Shown here one piece after another: positions 33,778 through 43,071 of a stretch of 64,000 nt of DNA (positions within the stretch are counted from its first letter, which is position 1; each line of letters begins with the position of its first letter). The stretch comes from Tropicimonas sp. IMCC34043 (lineage in GTDB: Bacteria > Pseudomonadota > Alphaproteobacteria > Rhodobacterales > Rhodobacteraceae), in the NCBI RefSeq assembly GCF_003390845.1, contig NZ_QMEK01000001.1:1302001-1366000 (forward strand). The letters are read 5' to 3'. The notes under the pieces are model-generated. The model searched no databases, was not told the origin of the DNA, and worked only from the letters and a program-made list of their open reading frames with translations. A program made the position numbers and the translations under genes.

Positions 33778-36648
33778 GTGACAGCGCATTTGGATGTTAC
33801 CCTTGCACTGATCGCAGCCCTTCCATTCATTGGCGCCGTGTTCCCCGGATTGATGATCCGTGCCGGGCGCGATGCCTGCGCCATGTCGGCCGGCTGGGCA
33901 ACGCTGAGCGCCTTCATCCTGCTGATGACGCTGGCCCCTGCCGTCTGGCACGGCGAAACCTACAGCTTCCGCATCAACTGGATGCCGATGCTGGGGCTCA
34001 ACGCCAACTTCCGGCTCGACGGACTGGGGTTTCTGTTCGCCACCATGATCCTCGGGATCGGGATGCTGATCATCCTCTATGCCCGGTTCTATCTGTCGCG
34101 CTCTGACCCGATGGGGCAGTTCTATGTCTATCTGATGCTTTTTCAGGGCGCGATGCTGGGCATCGTGTTGTCCGACAACGTGCTGATGATGGTGGTTTTC
34201 TGGGAACTGACCTCGCTGAGTTCGTTCCTGCTGATCGGTTATTGGAAACATACGCCGGATGGCCGGCAAGGCGCGCGTATGGCGCTGGCCGTCACCGGCA
34301 TGGGCGGGCTTGCCCTGATCGCGGGGATGCTGCTGCTGGGCGAGGCGGCGGGATCCTATGACCTGACCGACATCCTGCAGCGGCGCGAGGCGATCCAGGC
34401 CTCGCCGCTTTATCTGCCGATGCTGATCCTGATCCTGCTCGGCGCCTTCACCAAGTCGGCGCAGTTCCCGTTCCATTTCTGGCTGCCGCACGCGATGGCA
34501 GCACCAACGCCGGTGTCGGCCTATCTGCATTCGGCAACCATGGTGAAGGCGGGGCTGTTCCTGATGGCGCGGCTGTGGCCGGTGCTGTCTGGAACCGACG
34601 CCTGGTTCTACATCGTCTCGACCACGGGCCTTGTCACCATGGTGCTTGGCGCGGCGATCGCGATCTTCAAGGACGACCTCAAGGCGCTGCTGGCCTATTC
34701 GACGGTCAGCCACCTTGGCCTGATCACCATGTTGCTGGGGTTCGGCACCACGGCCGCGGCGACGGCCGCGGGGTTTCACATCATCAACCACACGATCTTC
34801 AAGGCCGCGCTGTTCATGACCGCGGGGATTGTCGATCACGAAACCCATACCCGGTCGATCAAGCGGCTTGGCGGGCTGAGGCACCTGATGCCGATCACCG
34901 CGACGCTGGCGATCATCACGGCCGCGTCGATGGCAGGCATCCCCTATTTCAACGGGTTCCTGTCGAAGGAAATGATGCTCGAATCCGCGGCGCACACGAC
35001 CTGGGACGGCAACGGCCTGCTGGTGCCGGTTTTGGCCACCATCGGAGCGCTGCTGTCGGCGGCCTATTCGTTCCGTTACATCGGGCATGTCTTCCTTGGC
35101 CCGGTGCGCGACGACTATCCGCACAAACCGCACGACCCGGGGTTCGGGCTCTGGGCGGCGCCTGCCTTCCTGTCGGTACTGGTGCTGGCAATCGGGATCT
35201 TTCCCCAGGCGGTGGTCGGCAGCTTCCTGCAGATCGTGGCCGATGCGATCACCGGGCAGCATCTGCACATGCATCCGCTGAAGGTCTGGCACGGCCTGAC
35301 ACCCGCGCTGCTGATGAGCGCCATCGCCACCGTGGGGGGCCTTGCCGTTCTGCTGGCATTCACCCCGCTCGACCGGCTCTGGGAGAGCTTGCCGAAGCCC
35401 GATGCCAAGCGGATCTTTGACCGCATGGTCGAGACCTCGCACGATATCTGCGGCACCATTGCCAACCACATGCACGACGGCCAGCTGACCCGCTATGTCG
35501 CGATCTTCGCCACCGGCACGGTGGCTGCGGGGATCATTGCCTTTGTCACCGGCGACTATCTGCCCGGAACCCGCGACATGCTGCCGGTCGACCTGATCGA
35601 CGTCGTCGGCACGATCCTCGTGATCGCCGCCACGGCCAGCATCGTCGTCTTCCACCGCTCGCGCCTGCTGGTGCTGGTGCTGATCGGGATCAACGGGCTG
35701 GTTGTGTCGCTGATCTTCGTTCGGTTCTCGGCGCCCGATCTGGCGATGACCCAGGTCACGGTCGAGGTGGTGACACTGATCCTGCTGCTGCTGGCGCTGC
35801 ACTTCCTGCCAAAGATCACCCCGCGCGAAACCAGCTGGGCCCGGCGCGGTCGCGACGGCGCCATCGCGATTGCGGCAGGGCTCGCGGTGGGCGGGCTGGC
35901 ATTCGCGCTGATGACCCGCGATTTCTCGACCATCTCGGGCTATTACTGGGAAAACGCCAAACCCGGCGGCGGCGGCACCAATGTGGTCAACGTGATCCTT
36001 GTCGATTTCCGCGGCTATGACACCTTTGGCGAGATCATCGTGCTGGGGATTGCCGCGTTGGTGATCTTTGCCCTCGCGGAGGCGCTGATGAACGGGCGCG
36101 CCTCACGCCGGCTTGCCAACTGGGAGGTCACGCAGCGCTATTCCCGCGATCGCCACCCGTTGATGATGGTGGTGGCGACGCGGGTGATGATGCCGATCGT
36201 GCTGATGGTCGGGGTCTATATCTTCCTGCGTGGCCACAACCAGCCGGGCGGCGGCTTCATCGCCGGGCTTGTCGTCGCCATCGCACTTCTGATGCAATAC
36301 ATGGCCTCGGGCTTTGCCTGGGCGCAGGACCGGATGAAGTTCGCCTATCACACCTTCATCGGCTGGGGGGTGATGATCGCCGGGCTGACCGGGATCGGCG
36401 CCTGGTTCGTCGGCCGTCCGTTCCTGACCAGCGCCTATGGCTATGTCCATATCGAACCGATCGAGGAATTCGAGCTGGCAACCGCCATGGCGTTCGACCT
36501 CGGGGTGTTCCTTGCGGTCGTCGGCGCGGTGATGCTGGCGCTCTACTGCCTGAGCCGGATCGCCCGGCGTACCGGCGAGACGGTCAACGTGACACCAATG
36601 GATTTCGACCCGTCCCACCCGACCGAGACCACGCAGGAGAACGGCTGA
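33778..36648 (+). CDS. mrpA: Mrp Na+/H+ antiporter subunits A and B fused (MnhAB)
   Basis: A 956-residue membrane protein, the large subunit of a multisubunit Na+(K+)/H+ antiporter related to complex I subunits. The N-terminal part is NuoL-like (KSAQFPFHFWLPHAMAAPTPVSAYLHSATMVKAG; LLAYSTVSHLGLI). A DUF4040/MbhE-like section follows, and the last 150 or so residues are MrpB (RGHNQPGGGFIAGLVVAIALLMQYM). The A-B fusion is the group 2 arrangement known from Sinorhizobium Pha and Pseudomonas. GTG 33778 is chosen because GGGGAG precedes it; the frame extends upstream without a better start. It is followed one base later by mrpC. Confidence 0.93.
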   Translation: MTAHLDVTLALIAALPFIGAVFPGLMIRAGRDACAMSAGWATLSAFILLMTLAPAVWHGETYSFRINWMPMLGLNANFRLDGLGFLFATMILGIGMLIILYARFYLSRSDPMGQFYVYLMLFQGAMLGIVLSDNVLMMVVFWELTSLSSFLLIGYWKHTPDGRQGARMALAVTGMGGLALIAGMLLLGEAAGSYDLTDILQRREAIQASPLYLPMLILILLGAFTKSAQFPFHFWLPHAMAAPTPVSAYLHSATMVKAGLFLMARLWPVLSGTDAWFYIVSTTGLVTMVLGAAIAIFKDDLKALLAYSTVSHLGLITMLLGFGTTAAATAAGFHIINHTIFKAALFMTAGIVDHETHTRSIKRLGGLRHLMPITATLAIITAASMAGIPYFNGFLSKEMMLESAAHTTWDGNGLLVPVLATIGALLSAAYSFRYIGHVFLGPVRDDYPHKPHDPGFGLWAAPAFLSVLVLAIGIFPQAVVGSFLQIVADAITGQHLHMHPLKVWHGLTPALLMSAIATVGGLAVLLAFTPLDRLWESLPKPDAKRIFDRMVETSHDICGTIANHMHDGQLTRYVAIFATGTVAAGIIAFVTGDYLPGTRDMLPVDLIDVVGTILVIAATASIVVFHRSRLLVLVLIGINGLVVSLIFVRFSAPDLAMTQVTVEVVTLILLLLALHFLPKITPRETSWARRGRDGAIAIAAGLAVGGLAFALMTRDFSTISGYYWENAKPGGGGTNVVNVILVDFRGYDTFGEIIVLGIAALVIFALAEALMNGRASRRLANWEVTQRYSRDRHPLMMVVATRVMMPIVLMVGVYIFLRGHNQPGGGFIAGLVVAIALLMQYMASGFAWAQDRMKFAYHTFIGWGVMIAGLTGIGAWFVGRPFLTSAYGYVHIEPIEEFELATAMAFDLGVFLAVVGAVMLALYCLSRIARRTGETVNVTPMDFDPSHPTETTQENG

Positions 36649-36649
36649 C

Positions 36650-37063
36650 ATGGAAGCGCTTCTCGCCCTTGTCATCGGCCTGCAGACGGCAGCCGGAACC
36701 TATCTGATGCTGCGGCTGCGCAGCTTCTCGGTCATCATCGGAACCGCGCTGCTGACCTATGCGGTCAACCTGTTCCTGTTTGCCAGCGGCAGGCTCGCCA
36801 TCAACCTGCCGCCGATCTATTCGAAATACGCCGAAGGCTATACCGACCCGCTGCCCCAGGCGCTGGTGCTGACAGCAATCGTGATTTCGTTCGGGATGAC
36901 CGCGGTCGTGGTGCTGATCGCGCTTGGCGGTTACCTCGAAGCCGACAGCGACAGGATCGATCTGGCGGGCAACCCCGGCGAGATCGACACCGACGAGTTC
37001 CCCGTGCCGGAGACGGAGGGCGAAGCCCCGAACTCTGACCGCGCCGAGGGGGATCCGTCATGA
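36650..37063 (+). CDS. mrpC: Mrp antiporter subunit C
   Basis: A 137-residue NuoK-like subunit with three membrane helices. The segment YTDPLPQALVLTAIVISFGMTA is diagnostic of MnhC/MrpC and holds the helix corresponding to NuoK. The C-terminal 35 residues are an acidic, polar extension. The stop overlaps the start of mrpD (ATGA at 37060-37063). Confidence 0.93.
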   Translation: MEALLALVIGLQTAAGTYLMLRLRSFSVIIGTALLTYAVNLFLFASGRLAINLPPIYSKYAEGYTDPLPQALVLTAIVISFGMTAVVVLIALGGYLEADSDRIDLAGNPGEIDTDEFPVPETEGEAPNSDRAEGDPS

Positions 37064-38604
37064 ACCACTGGATCGTCGCCCCGGTGCTGCTGCCGGCAAT
37101 GCTGGCCGCGCTGATGGTCATGGCAATGCGCCACGATCTGGTGCTGCAGCGGGTGTTTTCGGTCGCGGGCAGCGTCGCGCTGGTCGCGATTGCTGCCGGG
37201 CTTTACTGGCTTGCCTCGGACGGCACCATCGAGGTCTACAAGCTTGGCAACTGGCAGCCGCCGTTCGGGATCGTGCTGGTGCTCGACCGGCTGTCGGCAA
37301 CCATGCTGCTGCTGACCTCGGGGCTGGGCCTTGGCGTCGTGCTATACGCCATCGGCAGCGGCTGGGACGGCCGGGGATGGCATTTCCACCCGCTGTTCTC
37401 GTTCCAGCTCATGGGGATCAACGGCGCCTTCCTGACCGGCGATGCCTTCAACCTGTTCGTGTTCTTCGAGGTGCTGCTGATCGCCTCCTACGGGCTGATG
37501 ATCCACGGCGGCGGCGGCATGCGGCTGCGCTCGGGGCTGCAATATGTGGTGATGAACCTCGCCGGGTCGACCCTGTTCCTGTTTGCCATGGGCACGCTCT
37601 ATGCCGTCACCGGCACGCTCAACATGGCCGACATGGCGGTCAAGGTGCGCAGCCTTGCCCCCGGCGACGAGGCGCTGATGATGGTCGGCGCAACGCTTTT
37701 GCTGATCGTCTTCGCGATCAAGGCCGCGGCCTTTCCGGTGCAGTTCTGGCTGCCCGGCACCTATGCCAACGCCCCTGCCCCGGTCGCGGCGTTGTTTGCC
37801 ATCCTGACCAAGGTCGGCGCCTATGCGATCCTGCGGATGTACACGCTGGTGTTCGGCGCCGACGTCCCGGCGGTCGGCAGCTATTTTTCGGAACTGCTGA
37901 TGGCCTCGGCGCTTGTGTCGCTGGTCGTCGGTTCGATCGGCGTGCTGGGGGCCAAGCAATTGCCACGGCAGGCGGCCTTTGCGGTGCTGGCCTCGATGGG
38001 CACGCTCCTGATCGCGATCGGGCTGAACACCAGCGCCGGCACCGGGGCCGCGCTGTTCTATCTGGTGCATTCGACGCTGGCCGCCGCAGCGCTGTTTCTG
38101 GCCATCGATCTGGTGCGCGACGCCCAGGGGCCGACGACGCGGGCGCCGGGCGGGCTTGTCGCCACGCTGTTCTTCATTGCCGCGATTGCCGTCGCGGGGA
38201 TGCCGCCGCTCAGCGGGTTCCTCGGCAAGCTGCTGATCCTCGACGCCAGCCGCAATACCCCGCACATGGTGCTGATCTGGAGCGTGATCCTTGTGACATC
38301 GCTGATGCTGATCGTGGGCTTCACCCTGCGCGGCAGCCGGTATTTCTGGAAACCGCTCGACCCGAACTGGCACGATCCGGGCAATTTCGACGAGGATGGC
38401 AACCCGGTTCCGGCGCTTCCGCTGAACCCGCTCGCGCTGGCTGCGGCCTGCATCCCGCCGGCGCTGATGGTGATCTTCACGCTGGCCGCCGGCCCCGCGA
38501 TGCGCGAGCTGGAGGCGACCGCGCAGCAGCTTCGCGCCAGAACCCCCTATGTCGAGGCGGTGCTGGGCCCGGGCGCCTTTGCCACACCGCCGGCGGAGGA
38601 GTGA
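37060..38604 (+). CDS. mrpD: Mrp antiporter subunit D
   Basis: A 514-residue antiporter-like subunit of the NuoM/NuoN type with about 14 helices. Signature regions are GDAFNLFVFFEVLLIASYGLM, where the conserved glutamate lies; AIKAAAFPVQFWLPGTYANAPAPVAALFA; and GMPPLSGFLGKLLIL. It is translationally coupled to mrpC by ATGA, and mrpE begins 5 bases after the stop. Confidence 0.94.
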   Translation: MNHWIVAPVLLPAMLAALMVMAMRHDLVLQRVFSVAGSVALVAIAAGLYWLASDGTIEVYKLGNWQPPFGIVLVLDRLSATMLLLTSGLGLGVVLYAIGSGWDGRGWHFHPLFSFQLMGINGAFLTGDAFNLFVFFEVLLIASYGLMIHGGGGMRLRSGLQYVVMNLAGSTLFLFAMGTLYAVTGTLNMADMAVKVRSLAPGDEALMMVGATLLLIVFAIKAAAFPVQFWLPGTYANAPAPVAALFAILTKVGAYAILRMYTLVFGADVPAVGSYFSELLMASALVSLVVGSIGVLGAKQLPRQAAFAVLASMGTLLIAIGLNTSAGTGAALFYLVHSTLAAAALFLAIDLVRDAQGPTTRAPGGLVATLFFIAAIAVAGMPPLSGFLGKLLILDASRNTPHMVLIWSVILVTSLMLIVGFTLRGSRYFWKPLDPNWHDPGNFDEDGNPVPALPLNPLALAAACIPPALMVIFTLAAGPAMRELEATAQQLRARTPYVEAVLGPGAFATPPAEE

Positions 38605-38608
38605 GCCG

Positions 38609-39112
38609 ATGCTTGGACGGATCCTGAACAGACTGTTCCCGCACCCGCAACTGACCGCGTTTCTGGTGCTGATCTGGCTGTTGCTGGTCAACAAGGTGAC
38701 CCCGGGCAACGTGCTGCTGGGCCTCATCCTCGGCATCGCGATCCCGGGCATCACGCAGCCGTTCTGGCCGAATCGTCCCAGTTTCCGCCGCCCGCTGCGG
38801 ATCGCCTCCTATCTGCTGATCGTGATCTGGGACATCTGCCTTGCGAACATCACTGTGGCGCGGGTGGTGTTGTTCCGGCCGAACCGCAAGATCCGCAGCC
38901 ACTGGATCGTGGTCCCGCTCGATCTCAACTCGCCCGAGGCGATCACGGTGCTGGCGGGCACGATCACCATGACACCGGGCACGGTTACGGCGATGCTGTC
39001 GGCCGATGCGACCTGCCTGCTGGTCCATTGCCTCGATGCCGCGGATCCCGACGCGGTCCGCGACGAGATCAAGCACCGCTATGAGAGACGGCTGAAGGAG
39101 ATCTTCGAATGA
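38609..39112 (+). CDS. mrpE: Mrp antiporter subunit E
   Basis: A 167-residue MnhE-type subunit with two or three membrane helices and a soluble tail. The block SHWIVVPLDLNSPEAITVLAGTITMTPGTVTA is characteristic of MrpE. The start at 38609 is the first ATG after the mrpD stop; an earlier in-frame ATG would lie within mrpD. The stop overlaps mrpF by 4 bases. Confidence 0.92.
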   Translation: MLGRILNRLFPHPQLTAFLVLIWLLLVNKVTPGNVLLGLILGIAIPGITQPFWPNRPSFRRPLRIASYLLIVIWDICLANITVARVVLFRPNRKIRSHWIVVPLDLNSPEAITVLAGTITMTPGTVTAMLSADATCLLVHCLDAADPDAVRDEIKHRYERRLKEIFE

Positions 39113-39378
39113 TAACCTATGCGCTCTGGTTCGCGGCGACCTGCTTTTCGGTGGCGCTGCTGCTCAACGTCTGGCGGATCGGCGTCGCGCCGGGGGTGGT
39201 CGACCGGATCCTGGCGCTCGACACCATGGTCGTCAACGCCATCGCCTTGCTGAACATCTACGGCCTGCTCGAGGGCACGGCAGTCTATTTCGAGGTCTCG
39301 CTGCTGATCGCCATGTTCGGATTCGTTTCAACCGTCGCCTATTGCCGCTTCATCCTGCGCGGCAACATCATCGAGTGA
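39109..39378 (+). CDS. mrpF: Mrp antiporter subunit F
   Basis: An 89-residue subunit with three membrane helices. GVAPGVVDRILALDTMVVNAIALL is the MrpF signature with its conserved aspartate. It overlaps mrpE at the start and is followed by mrpG after 7 bases. Confidence 0.92.
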   Translation: MITYALWFAATCFSVALLLNVWRIGVAPGVVDRILALDTMVVNAIALLNIYGLLEGTAVYFEVSLLIAMFGFVSTVAYCRFILRGNIIE

Positions 39379-39385
39379 GGAAGAC

Positions 39386-39769
39386 ATGGAGCTTCTTGCA
39401 CAAATCGTCATCTCAGCGTTGCTGGTGATCGCCGGCATCTTCGGGTTTCTGGGCAGCTATGGCCTGCTCAAGCTCGACGATACCATGCGGCGGCTGCACG
39501 CGCCGACCAAGGCCACAACGATTGGCGTCGGCGGAGTGCTGATCGCGGCGATGATCTATTTCGCGGTGTTCCAGGACAAGATTTCGCTGCACGAGCTGCT
39601 GATTACGGTGTTCCTGTTCATCACCGCGCCGATCACCGCCAATTTCGTCGCCAAGGCGCACCTGCACCGCGACGTCAAGCCAAGCGAGCTGCCGCCGACC
39701 GGCGGCAAGTACGGCTGGGCCGCCTACGACTCGGTCAGCCCGGACAAGCAGCCGATCGACACCGACTAG
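39386..39769 (+). CDS. mrpG: Mrp antiporter subunit G
   Basis: A 127-residue MnhG/PhaG subunit with three membrane helices. The segment YGLLKLDDTMRRLHAPTKATTIGVGGVLIA is typical of the family. It is the last gene of mrpAB-C-D-E-F-G. The complex would exchange Na+ for H+ and serve pH and salt tolerance. Confidence 0.92.
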   Translation: MELLAQIVISALLVIAGIFGFLGSYGLLKLDDTMRRLHAPTKATTIGVGGVLIAAMIYFAVFQDKISLHELLITVFLFITAPITANFVAKAHLHRDVKPSELPPTGGKYGWAAYDSVSPDKQPIDTD

Positions 39770-39849
39770 CGCCGGGCAGAAGGCGACGCCTTGATCTTGC
39801 GGGCGGTTGCGCGTTTGGTGTGCAGACATTTGGAAGAGGAAGCCCCGCC

Positions 39850-40089
39850 ATGACCCAATGCGTGTTCGTCCAGATCCGCTGCACCCCCGGACATACCTAC
39901 AAGGTGGCGGATGCCCTGGCGCTGAAGGAACTTCACTCTGAACTGTATTCGACCTCGGGCGAGTTTGACCTGCTGATGAAGGTCTATGTCCCCGACGACA
40001 GCGACGTCGGGCATTTCATCAACGAGCATGTCGCGGACATCGCAGGGATCGAACGGACCCTGACAACGATGACCTTTCGCGCCTTCTGA
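39850..40089 (+). CDS. Stand-alone Lrp/AsnC ligand-binding (RAM) domain protein
   Basis: A 79-residue protein equal to the C-terminal effector domain of Lrp/AsnC regulators, with no helix-turn-helix. The sequence runs VFVQIRCTPGHTYKVADAL, LYSTSGEFDLLMKVYV and HVADIAGIERTLTTMTFRAF, the usual dimeric alpha-beta barrel with the DLLMKV strand. GGAAGAGGAAG is 7-17 bases upstream of the ATG at 39850. Such proteins bind amino acids or assemble with full-length Lrp proteins. It follows the mrp operon by 80 bases on the same strand and may be read with it. Confidence 0.85.
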   Translation: MTQCVFVQIRCTPGHTYKVADALALKELHSELYSTSGEFDLLMKVYVPDDSDVGHFINEHVADIAGIERTLTTMTFRAF

Positions 40090-40144
40090 TTGTTTCTAAA
40101 CACAGGAAATTCTGGCAAATTCCCTGGTCTACCGGCCCCGGGAA

Positions 40145-40160
40145 GTCCGGTATTCCGGAC
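40145..40160. promoter_or_regulatory. Inverted repeat overlapping a promoter (operator-like)
   Basis: GTCCGG-TATT-CCGGAC is a 6-bp perfect inverted repeat with a 4-base spacer. Its right arm overlaps the -35-like CGGACA (40156-40161) of the following small gene. Its symmetry suits a dimeric repressor. It could also be a small stem ending the upstream transcript. Confidence 0.45.
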
Positions 40161-40184
40161 ATAGTACCCATACAACTTTATGCT
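40156..40184 (+). promoter_or_regulatory. Candidate promoter of the small 85-residue protein gene
   Basis: CGGACA (40156-40161) and TATGCT (40179-40184) are 17 bases apart within a clearly AT-richer stretch (40085-40230) than the rest of the window. The start codon is 43 bases downstream of the -10 box. Confidence 0.4.
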
Positions 40185-40226
40185 ATTTCTACGCGTGTTT
40201 CATTACGGACATTGAGGTCCCAACCC

Positions 40227-40484
40227 ATGTTTCAAGTACAGGATGTTACCAGTTTTACCATGATCGAGACAAAACAGATCAACCTTCGCGCGCGCCCGAC
40301 GCATCACGCATTGCTGCGCCGCATCAACGACCGTCTCAAGGCCGATCCAGGATTCGAGGGCGTGCTTCGCCAGATGTTGGACGATCAGTCGGCGTGCAAC
40401 TTCATGCCCGAGCGCGAGGCCCGGGCAGAGCTTCACCAGATCAACCGGCGGATCGAGGCGTTGGAACGCGCCGTCGGACTTTAG
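40227..40484 (+). CDS. Small protein, possible ribbon-helix-helix DNA-binding fold
   Basis: An 85-residue protein of unknown family. The start at 40227 has GAGG 9 bases upstream; a TTG at 40212 is also in frame. Residues about 15-55 contain a basic, alternating strand (KQINLRARP) followed by two helices (THHALLRRINDRL, EGVLRQMLDD), a layout like Arc/MetJ ribbon-helix-helix proteins. A charged helical tail (ARAELHQINRRIEALERAV) may be a coiled coil. The RHH reading is inference from pattern and not a recognised match. It lies behind an AT-rich promoter with an inverted repeat, in line with autoregulation. Confidence 0.5.
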   Translation: MFQVQDVTSFTMIETKQINLRARPTHHALLRRINDRLKADPGFEGVLRQMLDDQSACNFMPEREARAELHQINRRIEALERAVGL

Positions 40485-40648
40485 CGCAGCACGCCGCACC
40501 GGGCGGGTCCGTCATCTGCCGTCCCGCCCCTCGGCGCGCGCGGGGGGGCTACCGAGGCCGTGATCGCGCTTGCCCTGTCCTTCTCGGGGCGAGCGCGTCT
40601 GCGGCGCAGCGGAGCAGCCCGGCCGGTTCGCCAAGCCGAGGGGCAAGA

Positions 40649-41263
40649 TCAAGAGCGCTTCCGCCCCAGAAGCGCGAGGCCCAGCAGCGGCACCAGCAGC
40701 AGCGCGCCCCCTGCCGGCAGCGGGACAGGCGGCGGCGTATAGATCATCCCGTCAACGGGGAGCACCGCCTTTGGAAAGGAATCCGCCACGGCAACCACGA
40801 CCGAGCACCCATAGGGCGGTTCTTCATAAACTCTTTCGATGTAAACGCCAGTCAGGGACGCACTGCTCTCCCAGGGAAACGTGCTGCTGGTCCCCTCAAC
40901 GTCGTTGTAGCAGGTCTCGCTTCCGCTGATGCCAAAGCTCAGGAACTCGTCCGCATCGTCGCCGAGAGCGCCGTCGAGGTTGTACCTGATCGAGAAATAG
41001 GGGTTGTTTGCTGACGATGTACTTTTGACACTGACGCCCCAGCCGCTGGGCGACCCGAGGCTGCCGTTTCCATAGTACATCTGATAGCCGACGATGTCCG
41101 ACGTGGTAACGACACTACCGGTGAAGCTTTCGGCGACCGAAAAATTCCCCTCGAACACTCCGAAGCCGGCGAAGGTCTCATTGATGGTGAAGGTCAAGGG
41201 AACCGCTGTTGCAGCCCCCGGGATGGCCAGCAACGCAGTCGCAATCACAGATCGAAAGAACAT
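40649..41263 (-). CDS. Secreted protein with VPLPA-CTERM sorting signal
   Basis: A 204-residue protein with an N-terminal signal peptide (MFFRSVIATALLAIPGAATA, cleavage near residue 20) and a C-terminal tripartite tail: VPLPAGG, a hydrophobic stretch (ALLLVPLLGLALLG), then RKRS. This is the VPLPA-CTERM motif that exosortase-type systems recognise. The mature part is rich in Ser, Gly and Tyr, with two cysteines (ETCYND, YGCSVV) that could pair, as in many surface or biofilm proteins of this class. The function is unknown. No exosortase gene is in the window. It stands alone between the small RHH-like gene and pgi. Confidence 0.85.
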   Translation of the reverse strand: MFFRSVIATALLAIPGAATAVPLTFTINETFAGFGVFEGNFSVAESFTGSVVTTSDIVGYQMYYGNGSLGSPSGWGVSVKSTSSANNPYFSIRYNLDGALGDDADEFLSFGISGSETCYNDVEGTSSTFPWESSASLTGVYIERVYEEPPYGCSVVVAVADSFPKAVLPVDGMIYTPPPVPLPAGGALLLVPLLGLALLGRKRS

Positions 41264-41398
41264 GTCAAACCTCTCGCACAGTCACGTCAATGTGAGAAAG
41301 ACGTTACCCGGAGATGGCCCATTCAGTCCAGTGAATGTTCTGTCGCGCGCGTGCCGAAATCGCGGCGGGATGCCATGCGTCAGTGCGAATCCTGTCTT

Positions 41399-41431
41399 CC
41401 GCTTCCCCGGCGGACTCGTCCGGGAAAGCGG
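41399..41431 (-). terminator. Strong hairpin after pgi
   Basis: A 12-bp stem with one G-T wobble (41399-41410 with 41420-41431) and a 9-base loop lies 31 bases downstream of the pgi stop on the minus strand. No T-run follows. It is probably the end of the zwf-pgl-pgi transcript. Confidence 0.5.
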
Positions 41432-41461
41432 GATCGAATGGGCGCAATGGCTGCCGCCGGA

Positions 41462-43063
41462 TCAGCCTCTTGAGCGATAATAGGCGACAAGCTGGGCGGT
41501 CGAACCGTCCTTGCCATCGGTGCCGGTCTCGCCCGACAGAACGGGTTCCAGCGCCTTGGCCAGTTCCTTGCCAAGTTCGACGCCCCATTGGTCGAAGCTG
41601 TTGATGCCAAGGATCACGCCCTCGACAAAGACCCGGTGTTCGTAAAGCGCCACGATCTGGCCCAGGACCTCGGGCGTCAGCAGCGGATAGACCAGCGTGG
41701 TCGAGGGCCGGTTGCCCGGGAACACGCGATGGCGCGCCTGGCGTTCCAGCTCGGCGCCCTCCAGCCCCTTGGCCGCCATGATCGCGGTGGCTTCCTCCAG
41801 CGACCGGCCGCGCAGCAGCGCCTCGGATTGCGCCAGACAATTGGCAACCAGCAGCCGGTGCATGTGGGCAAGCTCGCGTTCGTGGCCACGGGCTGCGACC
41901 ATGAATTCGCAGGGAACGACGCCGGTTCCCTGATGGATCAGTTGATAGAAGGCGTGCTGACCGTTGGTGCCGGGCTCGCCCCAGACCACCGGTCCCGAGA
42001 CGACCTCCAGATCCGCCCCGTCCATCGACACCCTCTTGCCGTTGCTTTCCATCTCAAGCTGCTGAAGGTAGGCGGGCAGCCGGATCAGCCGCTGTTCATA
42101 GGGCAGCACGGCGCGGGTCGGATAGCCGCAGATCTGATGGTGCCATATCCCGACGAGCGCCAGCAGAACCGGCAGGTTCTCGCGCAGATCGGTCTCGCGG
42201 AAATGCCGGTCCATCGACTGCGCGCCGCGCAGGAAGTCGCGGAAGGCCGGGCCGCCGACGGCCAGCATGACCGACAGGCCGATCGGCCCCCACATCGAAT
42301 AGCGCCCGCCGACCCAGTCGGCGAAGCCGAAGACGCGGGCCGGGTCGATGCCAAACGCGGCAGTCAGATCGAGGTTCGACGAAAGTGCGGCGAACTGGCC
42401 CGCGGGATTGTCGACCTTGCCGGCCATCCATGCCTTGGCGGCCTCGGCATTGGTCATGGTCTCGATGGTGGTGAAGGTCTTCGATGCCACGATCACCAGC
42501 GTGGTGCGGGGATCGAGCGGCGCCAGAACATCGGCGATATGGGCGCCATCGACGTTCGACACGAAATGGCAGCGCGGCCCGTCGTGATAGGGCGCAAGCG
42601 CCAGCGTCGCCATGACGGGGCCAAGGTCCGAACCGCCGATACCGATGTTGACCACATCGGTGATGTTGCCGCCTTGCCCGAGGAATGCGCCGGTGCGCAC
42701 GTCGGTCGCGAATGCCTCCATCCGTTCAAGGGTATGCCGGACCTCGGGCATCACGTCGGCACCGTCGACCATCACCGGCCCGCCATCGAGGTTGCGCAGT
42801 GCGGTATGCAGCACTGCCCTCCCCTCGGTCTCGTTGATCTTCTCGCCGGTGAACATCGCCTCGCGCCGGCCCGCAACGTCGGCGGTTTCGGCCAGCGCGA
42901 TCAACAGATCGAGCGCTGTGGCGTCGATGTTGGTCTTCGAGAAATCGAACAGCAGGTCGCCGACCCGCGTCGAGAAGGCGTCGGCGCGGCCCTTGTCCTC
43001 GAACAGCGACAGGATGGAACGGTCGGCAACGCCGGCCTGATAGGTCTTGAGATCAGTCCACAT
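41462..43063 (-). CDS. pgi: Glucose-6-phosphate isomerase
   Basis: Interconverts glucose 6-phosphate and fructose 6-phosphate. The 533-residue product shows the Pgi signatures [33 protein letters not shown] and [18 protein letters not shown] with the conserved catalytic histidine, plus [18 protein letters not shown] near the end. The start [11 protein letters not shown] at 43063 is chosen; the open frame continues further upstream across pgl but without homology. It lies 8 bases downstream of pgl, the last gene of zwf-pgl-pgi. Confidence 0.95.
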   Translation of the reverse strand: MWTDLKTYQAGVADRSILSLFEDKGRADAFSTRVGDLLFDFSKTNIDATALDLLIALAETADVAGRREAMFTGEKINETEGRAVLHTALRNLDGGPVMVDGADVMPEVRHTLERMEAFATDVRTGAFLGQGGNITDVVNIGIGGSDLGPVMATLALAPYHDGPRCHFVSNVDGAHIADVLAPLDPRTTLVIVASKTFTTIETMTNAEAAKAWMAGKVDNPAGQFAALSSNLDLTAAFGIDPARVFGFADWVGGRYSMWGPIGLSVMLAVGGPAFRDFLRGAQSMDRHFRETDLRENLPVLLALVGIWHHQICGYPTRAVLPYEQRLIRLPAYLQQLEMESNGKRVSMDGADLEVVSGPVVWGEPGTNGQHAFYQLIHQGTGVVPCEFMVAARGHERELAHMHRLLVANCLAQSEALLRGRSLEEATAIMAAKGLEGAELERQARHRVFPGNRPSTTLVYPLLTPEVLGQIVALYEHRVFVEGVILGINSFDQWGVELGKELAKALEPVLSGETGTDGKDGSTAQLVAYYRSRG

Positions 43064-43071
43064 GGGGTTTC

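Noticed and set aside
40526-40644. 9-bp inverted repeat GCCCCTCGG/CCGAGGGGC downstream of the VPLPA-CTERM gene
   Set aside because: The arms are about 100 bases apart, which is not convincing as a terminator.
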